Assembly: GCA_947177005.1 (NCBI GenBank)
Contig: CAMWSZ010000140.1
Coordinates: 1-7,393, forward strand
Source: an uncultured Clostridia bacterium
GTDB lineage: Bacteria; Bacillota; Clostridia; Oscillospirales; Oscillospiraceae
Direction of reading: 5' to 3'
Length of the DNA stretch: 7,393 bases
The translations under genes were made by a program, and so were the position numbers. The notes beneath the pieces were generated by a model. It was not told the DNA's origin. It did not search any database and worked only from the letters and a program-made list of their open reading frames with translations. Numbering within the stretch: position 1 is the stretch's first letter; the number at the start of each line of letters is the position of its first letter. Positions 1-5,059 of the stretch are shown here, piece by piece.

Positions 1-111
1 GAGCGACACCCTGCTGGATTTTGCCTATCTCTATTTTGAGTATTTTTTCATAGGATCCGCTTGTTTCAAGCTGAGCTCGTTCAATTACCGTGGCTTGTAT
101 TCAACAAAATG
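1..111. other. Region upstream of the cas3 promoter; possible end of an upstream gene
   Basis: No complete gene lies here. One + strand frame is open from base 2 to a TGA at 113-115 (37 codons, containing LLDFAYLYFEYF) and could be the C-terminus of a gene that begins before the window. Its stop would overlap the cas3 -35 box. The stretch is too short to assign to a family, and chance is an equally good explanation. I see no array repeats or tRNA here. Confidence 0.25.
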
Positions 112-140
112 TTGACTGTAATCCGATTTTTCTTTATAAT
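112..140 (+). promoter_or_regulatory. Sigma-A-type promoter of cas3
   Basis: The -35 box TTGACT (112-117) and the -10 box TATAAT (135-140) are separated by exactly 17 bp. Transcription is predicted to start near 147, giving a leader of about 30 nt before the cas3 ATG at 177. No TTC-flanked match to the pseudo-spacer of the regulatory RNA in the 2310-2490 gap was found near this promoter, so cas3 appears to escape that control. Confidence 0.85.
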
Positions 141-176
141 AAGCATATCAACTACTACTCGCAGGAGGAAACTTGT

Positions 177-2309
177 ATGGTATACCTCGCTCACATCTCT
201 GAGGATCACCGGCGGCAGACGGTACTTCAGCATCTGGAGGGGACCGCCGGACTTTGCGCTCGCTTTGCCGCGCCGTTTGGCGCGGGGGAACTGGGGAAGC
301 TGGTTGGACTGGCCCACGACATTGGGAAATACTCCGAGGCGTTTCAGCGCCGCCTGCAAGGGGAGGAACGGGTAGACCATGCAACCGCGGGAGCGTATGA
401 GTGCTACCGGCGCAGACAAACTGCCGCAGCATTCTGTGTCGCGGGCCACCACGGCGGACTGCCGGACGGCGGCAGCCGGGGCGACAGCTCGGATCTTCCT
501 ACCTTCTTAGGCCGGATGCGAAAAGCTATGGAGGGGAAACTGGAGCCTTATGCTCCGTGGGAACAAGAGGTGTCTCTCCCACAGACTCCGGCATTTCAAA
601 GCAAAAGCCTACTGGACGCATTCTTCTTTATTCGAATGCTGTATTCGTGTCTGGTAGACGCCGATTATCTGGATACCGAGCGTTTCATGACCGGCGAAAC
701 TCCCCTGCGTGGGTACGATGTCTCGATGGAGACCCTGTACCAGCGATTGGAGCGATACATTTCTGCCTGGTTTCCGCCACAGGGAGAGGTCAATACTCTG
801 CGCTGCACTGTACTGGAGCAGTGTATCCAACAAGGCAGCGTCCAAAAACCGGGACTTTTTACCCTGACCGTTCCCACCGGAGGCGGCAAAACCGTGGCCT
901 CCCTTGCCTTTGCGCTGCGCCATGCCTCCGCGCACAGGAAAACAAAAATTATTTACGTGATTCCCTATACTTCCATCATTGAGCAGACCGCCGGTATTTT
1001 TCAGAAAATCTTGGGAGCGGAAAACGTTTTGGAACACCACTCCAGTGTACGCTATGACACCGATTCCTTTGGCGCAGCCACACCGGAGGCGGCAAAACGG
1101 ATGCGCGCCGCGGAAAACTGGGACATGCCGGTCATTGTCACCACGGCAGTGCAGTTTTTTGAATCCCTGTATGCCAATCGCTCATCCCAGTGCCGGAAGC
1201 TCCATAATCTGACCAACAGCGTGATCATCTTTGATGAGGCGCAGATGCTCCCTCTCCCCTATCTGCGCCCCTGCGTCTCCGCGATTGCCCAGCTGGTGGC
1301 GCATTACGGCGTCTCCGCTGTGCTGTGTACCGCTACACAACCAGCTCTGTCCCCGCTGTTTCAGGAATTTCTCCCCGGCGTTGTCATTCCTGAGCTGTGT
1401 GCAACATCCGTCATGCGCTCACCTGTATTTCAGCGGGTACGGTTTCAGAAGGCCGGAAAGCTCACTTGGCAGCAGCTGCACGAACGGCTTCAAAACGCCG
1501 CTCAGGTGCTCTGTATCGTCAACAGCCGGAAAAATGCGCAGTTGGTATTTGAAGGCATCCAGAGGGACGGCGGATTCCACCTGTCCACGCTGATGACCCC
1601 ATCCCATCGCAAGGCGGTACTGGCCGAAATACGGAGGAGGCTGAAGGAGGGCCTGCCCTGCCGGGTGGTCTCCACCTCTCTCATTGAGGCTGGTGTGGAC
1701 GTGGATTTCCCTTTGGTATTTCGGGAGGAGGCGGGGCTGGATTCCATTTTGCAGGCGGCGGGCCGGTGCAATCGGGAGGGCAGGCGCCCGGTCTCTGAGA
1801 GTATAGTCACCGTCTTCCGGGCAGAGACTGCACCCCCGCAGATATTTTCCGCTGCAATCGCAGCCGGGCAGGAGGCCATGGACCGTTACGACGATCTATC
1901 CGACCCGGATGCCGTCTCGTGCTACTTCCACGCACTTCTGGACCTGAAAGGCCGCGAGGCTCAGGACCAAAAGGGAATTCTGCTCCGGATTCAGAAGGGC
2001 GGCTTCCCCTTCCGCACGGTAGCGGAGGAATTCCGGCTTATTGAACAGGATACCCATACCGTCTACATCCCCATAGGTGATGGTGAGAAGCTTGTAGAGC
2101 GGCTCCGGCAGGGAGAACGCTCCCGGCAGCTGTTTCGGGAACTGGGGCAGTACGGAGTATCGGTCTACGCGCAGCAGTTCCAGATACTGGATGAGGGCGC
2201 TGCATTGGAACTGTTGGAAGACGGCAGTGCCATTTTGACCGATTTGTCGCTCTATTCCGATGACACCGGCCTTACGCTGAATGTGGACAGTGAGAGGTTT
2301 ATGATATAG
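177..2309 (+). CDS. cas3: CRISPR-associated nuclease-helicase Cas3 (HD + SF2 helicase), type I-C
   Basis: Cas3 is recruited to Cascade-bound DNA, where it unwinds and degrades the target. The 710-aa product has an N-terminal HD nuclease domain: H47-D48 in AHDIGK, H68, H91-H92 in GHHGG and D161/D163 in LVDADY. A superfamily 2 helicase follows: Walker A PTGGGKT around K238, motif II DEAQ at 353-356, motif III CTATQ at 384-388 and motif VI QAAGRCNREGR at 526-536. All key residues are present and the length is normal for an HD-helicase fusion, so it looks functional. The ATG at 177 is chosen because AGGAGG (163-168) lies 8 nt upstream. The in-frame GTG at 90 lies upstream of the promoter and cannot be in its transcript. 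The stop is followed within two bases by the terminator tail of a convergent small RNA. cas3 is a separate transcription unit from the cas5c operon. Confidence 0.97.
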   Translation: MVYLAHISEDHRRQTVLQHLEGTAGLCARFAAPFGAGELGKLVGLAHDIGKYSEAFQRRLQGEERVDHATAGAYECYRRRQTAAAFCVAGHHGGLPDGGSRGDSSDLPTFLGRMRKAMEGKLEPYAPWEQEVSLPQTPAFQSKSLLDAFFFIRMLYSCLVDADYLDTERFMTGETPLRGYDVSMETLYQRLERYISAWFPPQGEVNTLRCTVLEQCIQQGSVQKPGLFTLTVPTGGGKTVASLAFALRHASAHRKTKIIYVIPYTSIIEQTAGIFQKILGAENVLEHHSSVRYDTDSFGAATPEAAKRMRAAENWDMPVIVTTAVQFFESLYANRSSQCRKLHNLTNSVIIFDEAQMLPLPYLRPCVSAIAQLVAHYGVSAVLCTATQPALSPLFQEFLPGVVIPELCATSVMRSPVFQRVRFQKAGKLTWQQLHERLQNAAQVLCIVNSRKNAQLVFEGIQRDGGFHLSTLMTPSHRKAVLAEIRRRLKEGLPCRVVSTSLIEAGVDVDFPLVFREEAGLDSILQAAGRCNREGRRPVSESIVTVFRAETAPPQIFSAAIAAGQEAMDRYDDLSDPDAVSCYFHALLDLKGREAQDQKGILLRIQKGGFPFRTVAEEFRLIEQDTHTVYIPIGDGEKLVERLRQGERSRQLFRELGQYGVSVYAQQFQILDEGAALELLEDGSAILTDLSLYSDDTGLTLNVDSERFMI

Positions 2310-2310
2310 T

Positions 2311-2349
2311 AAAAAAGTACCAAGGCGGAAACATATGTTTCCGCCTTGG
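2311..2349 (-). terminator. Intrinsic terminator of the small regulatory RNA
   Basis: Positions 2320-2349 form a perfect 30-nt palindrome (15 bp of dyad, CCAAGGCGG on the outer arm). Read on the - strand, it is followed by TAC and then six T (2316-2311), a standard rho-independent terminator. On the + strand the hairpin has an A tract before it and CTGAGATTATC after it, so it lacks the U tract needed to end cas3 transcription efficiently. It therefore belongs mainly to the leftward transcript, although the hairpin may also stabilise the cas3 mRNA 3' end. Confidence 0.85.
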
Positions 2350-2378
2350 CTGAGATTATCTACTCTGTTTCTACTCCT
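2350..2378 (-). other. Pseudo-spacer (guide region) of the regulatory RNA
   Basis: These 29 nt lie between the repeat derivative and the terminator stem. Guide positions 1-18 (2378 down to 2361) match 2465-2482 except at 6 and 12. Positions 19-23 all mismatch, so the match ends sharply. This is the pattern of a guide that has kept only seed-proximal pairing to its target. Confidence 0.85.
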
Positions 2379-2402
2379 GTTTCAATCCGCGCATATTGCG
2401 AC
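2379..2402 (-). repeat. Solitary, shortened type I-C CRISPR repeat derivative
   Basis: Read on the - strand, the element starts GTCGCAATATGCG and ends with the 11-nt CGGATTGAAAC. Type I-C repeats are about 32 nt, start with GTCGC, carry a hairpin and end in TGGATTGAAAC or TGGATTGAAAT. Here the hairpin is cut to CGCA-ATA-TGCG, which removes about 8 nt but keeps the stem base and tail. Cleavage by Cas5c at the 3' foot of the stem would still leave an 11-nt 5' handle, the length used in type I-C. No second copy lies nearby, so this is not an array. Confidence 0.85.
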
Positions 2403-2408
2403 ACTTTA

Positions 2409-2437
2409 ATTATACACCCCCACCTGCCTGTTTGCAA
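2409..2437 (-). promoter_or_regulatory. Leftward promoter of the regulatory RNA
   Basis: On the - strand the -35 box TTGCAA (2437-2432) and a perfect -10 box TATAAT (2414-2409) are 17 bp apart. Counting 7 bases from the -10 box puts the start at 2402, the first G of the repeat derivative. The RNA would therefore have no extra leader. The promoter is divergent from the cas5c operon promoter at 2490-2518. Confidence 0.83.
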
Positions 2438-2461
2438 TAAACAAATTCGTGCATATAAAAT

Positions 2462-2482
2462 TTCAGGAGAAGAAATAGAGTA
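2462..2482 (+). promoter_or_regulatory. Cascade operator: TTC PAM plus 18-bp protospacer matching the regulatory RNA
   Basis: TTC (2462-2464) is directly 5' of the protospacer, on the strand identical to the guide, which is the correct PAM side for type I. Bases 2465-2482 match the pseudo-spacer at 1-5, 7-11 and 13-18. A Cascade complex of normal guide length would cover about 2462-2499 and so occlude the -35 box at 2490-2495. Confidence 0.87.
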
Positions 2483-2489
2483 TTGGGTA

Positions 2490-2518
2490 TTGACACGCCC
2501 GCTAAAATGTACTATACT
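2490..2518 (+). promoter_or_regulatory. Sigma-A-type promoter of the cas5c-cas1 operon
   Basis: A consensus -35 box TTGACA (2490-2495) and a -10 box TATACT (2513-2518) have a 17-bp spacer. Transcription should begin near 2525, leaving a leader of about 130 nt before cas5c. A promoter this close to consensus would be strong if not repressed, which fits control by the Cascade operator just upstream. Confidence 0.87.
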
Positions 2519-2524
2519 TTGACA

Positions 2525-2654
2525 TGGAAACGGAAGGGACTTCAATTCTGATATGCAAAGTACGCAGTGCAGTGTTGTAAGCTTACCTTACAAGCAAACG
2601 GCGGATTGATCGTCCACCCGTGATATATTGCACTAAGAGAAAGGAGTGAACGAC
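2525..2654 (+). other. Long 5' leader of the cas5c operon
   Basis: The leader is unusually long for an operon with such a strong promoter. It contains a 7-bp inverted repeat (TTGTAAG at 2575-2581, CTTACAA at 2587-2593, 5-nt gap) that could form a small hairpin or a protein operator. It also has two 18-codon reading frames, ATG 2524 to TAA 2580 and ATG 2553 to TGA 2609. Neither has a well-placed ribosome binding site, so I do not call them genes. I recognise no known riboswitch or terminator here. Confidence 0.5.
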
Positions 2655-3320
2655 ATGCCCATCTGCATCGAGGTCTGGGGAGGATACGCCTGTTTCTCCC
2701 GTCCGGAGATGAAGGTAGAACGAGTCAGTTATGACATCATGACGCCCTCTGCCGCACGAGGGCTGATTGAAAGCATCTATTGGCATCCTGGCATTCGCTG
2801 GGTGGTGGACCGCATCCATGTACTTGCCCCGATCCGCTTCACCAATATCCGGCGCAACGAGGTCAAATCCACCATCTCTGCCCGCCCGGTCAGGACGGTC
2901 ATGGAGCGCGGACAGGGGGAACTCTATCTGGTAACCTCCCAAGATATTCAGCAGCGGGCCTCCTTGCTGCTGCGGGACGTGCGCTATGTAATCGAGGCAC
3001 ACTTTGACATTCTCCCGGAAAAGGCCACGGCGGGGGATAACCCCGGCAAATTCCAGGATATTGTGACCCGGCGTATTGCCAAAGGGCAGTTTTATCACCA
3101 GCCCTGTTTTGGCTGCCGGGAATTTCCCGCCCACTTCGCCCCCTGCCAGACGATCCCGTCCAGTCCGGAGGAGCTGCGCGGGGAGCGGGATCTGGGCTAT
3201 ATGCTCTACGATATGGACTACACGGATCCGAAAAACATCCGCCCCCTGTTTTTCCGGGCAGTCCTCCGCGACGGTGTGCTCCATGTGCCGCCTCGAAACA
3301 GTGAGGAGGTGCGGGGATGA
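2655..3320 (+). CDS. cas5c: Cas5c (Cas5d), crRNA-processing endoribonuclease and Cascade subunit, type I-C
   Basis: In type I-C, Cas5c replaces Cas6. It cuts the pre-crRNA at the 3' base of the repeat hairpin and stays bound to the 5' handle in Cascade. The 221-aa product has the normal length. It starts with the typical beta strand (CIEVWGGYACFSRPE, residues 4-18) and continues with SYDIMTPSAARGLIESIYW (25-43). Y42 and H116 (RYVIEAHFDI) are candidate counterparts of the known catalytic Tyr and Lys-His residues; this placement is by memory of the family, not alignment. The ATG at 2655 is chosen because AAAGGAG (2640-2646) lies 8 nt before it; an in-frame GTG at 2646 overlaps that site. The stop overlaps the cas8c start by 4 bp (ATGA). 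The protein should also process the regulatory RNA, whose repeat keeps the stem foot and handle. Confidence 0.95.
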   Translation: MPICIEVWGGYACFSRPEMKVERVSYDIMTPSAARGLIESIYWHPGIRWVVDRIHVLAPIRFTNIRRNEVKSTISARPVRTVMERGQGELYLVTSQDIQQRASLLLRDVRYVIEAHFDILPEKATAGDNPGKFQDIVTRRIAKGQFYHQPCFGCREFPAHFAPCQTIPSSPEELRGERDLGYMLYDMDYTDPKNIRPLFFRAVLRDGVLHVPPRNSEEVRG

Positions 3321-5059
3321 TCTTGCAGGCGCTGGTGCGGCACTATGAGGATCTGACCGCACAGAACCTGATTGCATCCCCGGGCTGGAATCAGGTAAAG
3401 GTTTCCTATGCGCTGGAACTGGATGAGCAGGGAACGCTGCTCCGTGCTGCATCTATCCAGGAGGCTGTGACGAAAGGGAAGAAAACAGTCCTCGCGCCCC
3501 GGCTTATGGAGCTGCCCGCTCCAGTCAAGCGAACGGTGGGGATTGCCGCCAATTTCCTGTGTGACAACGCCTCTTACATCCTTGGATTTGACGGAAAGGG
3601 AAATCCGGAACGAGCCAGAGAATGCTTTGCCGCCTGCAAGACGCTTCATGAGCAGCTTTTGTCCGGCGTGAATGCACCGGCGGCAAAGGCACTGCTGGCA
3701 TTTTTCCGCTGCTGGGACCCGGAACAGGCGGCGGGACACCCGGCTATCCAAGACGAAATTAACGGCGTCTTGGCAGGAGCTAATCTGGTATTCCGCTTCC
3801 ATGGCGCTTTTATTCATGAGGACCCTTCTGTCCGTCAGGCGTGGCAGGCCCACTATGACACGGATACTGGCGGTTCAAAGATGATCTGTCTGGTCACTGG
3901 CCAGGAAACTTCCGTGGAAGCGGTTCATCCCGCTATCAAGGGGGTGCAGGGCGCTCAGTCCAGCGGCGCAGCGCTGGTATCCTTCAATGCACCCGCTTTC
4001 TGCTCCTACGGAAAAGAACAGAATTTTAACGCCCCAACCGGCAAATACGCCGCTTTCGCCTATACCTCGGCCCTGAACCATCTGCTGGCGGACCGGGAGC
4101 ATCTTTTCCGTCTTGGCGACACCACGGTAGTCTGCTGGGCGGAGGGTGGCGAACCGGCCTTTCAGGACGCCTTTGGCGCGTTTACCTTCGGTGCGCAGTG
4201 CAGCTATACTGAGACGGAGCTGCGGAGCATGGTGGAAAAGCTGCTGCGCGGCAGTCCGGTCCTGTTTGACGAGACCCTTTTGGACCCGGACAGGCCCTTC
4301 TATATTTTGGGATTGGCTCCAAACGCTGCGCGTCTGTCTGTCCGCTTTTTCCTGCGGAACAGCTTTGGCGGTTTCCTGGAAAATGTCCGGCAGCACTACG
4401 ACCGTCTGAATATTGTCAAACCTGCCTACGACAAATTTGATACCCTGCCGCTGTGGAAGCTGCTGGGGGAGACGGTTAACCAGAACGCCAAAGATAAGGC
4501 GGCCTCTCCCAACATGACCGGTGCGGTGCTGCGCTCAGTGCTGATGAACGAGCCGTACCCGGCGACGCTGCTCCACGGCGCACTGCTCCGCATCCGGGCC
4601 GAACGGGAGATCACCCGGGGCCGGGCCGCCATCCTGAAGGCTTATTATCTCAAGCGAGCTCATCCAGACATTCCAAAGGAGGTTTTGACTGTGTCACTCA
4701 ATCCTGACAGCACCAATATCCCCTACACCCTCGGGCGGCTGTTCTCCGTGCTGGAGGCGGTCCAGTCCTCCGCCAACCCCGGGATCAACGCCACCATTAA
4801 AGACCGGTATTTCAACGCCGCGTCTTCTACGCCGGGCCATATTTTCCCGATCCTGCTGAATCTGTCCCAAAAGCATATGAGAAAACTGGAGGGCGGACTG
4901 CGCGTCTACTACGAAAAGCAGATCACCCAACTGACCGGCGTTCTTTCCGAGACATTCCCGCCCCGGCTGAATCTGCCCCAGCAGGGCGCGTTTCAGCTTG
5001 GATATTACCATCAAACCCAGAAGCGATATGAGAAAAAGGAGGAAAACGACAATGCCTGA
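3317..5059 (+). CDS. cas8c: Cas8c (Csd1), large subunit of type I-C Cascade
   Basis: Cas8c recognises the PAM (usually TTC in type I-C) and helps open the target DNA. The 580-aa product is a normal length for Csd1. Recognisable blocks are the start MILQALVRHYEDL, the CLVTGQ...HPAIKGVQGAQSSGAALVSFN block (191 onward), FCSYGKEQNFNAPTGKYAAFAY, and FYILGLAPNAARLSVRFF (about 328-343). Translation starts at the ATG at 3317 within the cas5c stop, with GAGGAGGT (3303-3310) 6 nt upstream, so the two are coupled. The C-terminal 122 residues are also expected as a separate Cas11c protein from an internal start at 4691. The end overlaps the cas7c start by 8 bp. No frameshift is visible. Confidence 0.96.
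   Translation: MILQALVRHYEDLTAQNLIASPGWNQVKVSYALELDEQGTLLRAASIQEAVTKGKKTVLAPRLMELPAPVKRTVGIAANFLCDNASYILGFDGKGNPERARECFAACKTLHEQLLSGVNAPAAKALLAFFRCWDPEQAAGHPAIQDEINGVLAGANLVFRFHGAFIHEDPSVRQAWQAHYDTDTGGSKMICLVTGQETSVEAVHPAIKGVQGAQSSGAALVSFNAPAFCSYGKEQNFNAPTGKYAAFAYTSALNHLLADREHLFRLGDTTVVCWAEGGEPAFQDAFGAFTFGAQCSYTETELRSMVEKLLRGSPVLFDETLLDPDRPFYILGLAPNAARLSVRFFLRNSFGGFLENVRQHYDRLNIVKPAYDKFDTLPLWKLLGETVNQNAKDKAASPNMTGAVLRSVLMNEPYPATLLHGALLRIRAEREITRGRAAILKAYYLKRAHPDIPKEVLTVSLNPDSTNIPYTLGRLFSVLEAVQSSANPGINATIKDRYFNAASSTPGHIFPILLNLSQKHMRKLEGGLRVYYEKQITQLTGVLSETFPPRLNLPQQGAFQLGYYHQTQKRYEKKEENDNA
4675..4682 (+). promoter_or_regulatory. Internal ribosome binding site for cas11c inside cas8c
   Basis: AAAGGAGG lies inside cas8c, 8 nt before an in-frame GTG (4691). 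It encodes Lys-Glu of the Cas8c chain, but its match to the anti-Shine-Dalgarno sequence is as good as that of any gene start in this operon. Confidence 0.78.
4691..5059 (+). CDS. cas11c: Cas11c small subunit, translated from an internal start within cas8c
   Basis: Type I-C Cascade needs a small subunit, Cas11c, which is made by internal translation of the cas8c 3' end rather than from its own gene. Here an in-frame GTG at 4691 (Cas8c residue 459) follows AAAGGAGG with 8-nt spacing. It would give a 122-aa protein starting VSLNPDSTNIPYTLGRLFSVLE, in the usual size range and at the usual place. The product is predicted to be largely helical, and it contains HIFPILLNLSQKHMRKLEGG. It would line the belly of Cascade and hold the non-target strand and R-loop. 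The start is seen in the sequence; the role is known for the subtype. Confidence 0.8.
   Translation: MSLNPDSTNIPYTLGRLFSVLEAVQSSANPGINATIKDRYFNAASSTPGHIFPILLNLSQKHMRKLEGGLRVYYEKQITQLTGVLSETFPPRLNLPQQGAFQLGYYHQTQKRYEKKEENDNA

Larger units (their letters stand above)
2311..2402 (-). ncRNA. creR: crRNA-like cas-regulating RNA (CreR class): repeat derivative + pseudo-spacer + terminator
   Basis: The predicted transcript of about 92 nt runs leftward. It begins with a 24-nt repeat derivative (2402-2379). A 29-nt pseudo-spacer (2378-2350) follows, then the terminator hairpin. The first 18 nt of the pseudo-spacer, AGGAGTAGAAACAGAGTA, match 2465-2482 at 16 positions, with mismatches only at 6 and 12. 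That match is flanked by a TTC PAM and lies just before the -35 box of the cas5c operon. Type I Cascade flips out every sixth guide base, so both mismatches should be tolerated. Pairing of about 18 bp should allow binding and repression but not a full R-loop for Cas3. The promoter, repeat, target and terminator are seen in the sequence. The role as an autorepressor is inferred from the known CreR and CreA crRNA-like RNAs of other CRISPR-Cas loci. A decayed one-repeat array is the alternative, but it would not explain the promoter, the terminator and the target together. Confidence 0.87.

Noticed and set aside
163..175. Second guide target at the AGGAGGAAAC before cas3
   Set aside because: It matches only the first five guide bases plus scattered ones, has CGC instead of TTC before it, and is fully explained as the cas3 ribosome site.
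90..176. Longer cas3 starting at GTG 90
   Set aside because: The GTG lies upstream of the promoter -10 box, no ribosome site precedes it, and the extra 29 residues do not look like Cas3. The ATG at 177 has AGGAGG at 8-nt spacing.
2379..2402. An ordinary CRISPR array or leader end
   Set aside because: Only one repeat-like unit exists, it is shortened, and it is followed by a terminator rather than a second repeat.
2519..2524. Second TTGACA as another rightward promoter
   Set aside because: No acceptable -10 box lies 16-18 bp downstream; the nearest AT-rich hexamer is too far.
2360..2545. 61-codon open frame on the - strand across the gap
   Set aside because: It covers the regulatory RNA promoter, repeat and operator, has no ribosome site of note and resembles no protein I know. 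Its content is explained by the non-coding elements.
2601..2609. GCGGATTGA in the leader, shared with the repeat derivative
   Set aside because: Only nine bases are shared, without the stem or the GAAAC end, so it is likely chance.
2646..2654. GTG 2646 as the cas5c start
   Set aside because: The GTG overlaps the AAAGGAG ribosome site that fits the ATG at 2655.
4998..5051. ATG 4998 as the cas7c start
   Set aside because: No suitable ribosome site precedes it, and the added residues lie before the usual Csd2 N-terminus. The ATG at 5052 has AAAGGAGG at 9 nt.
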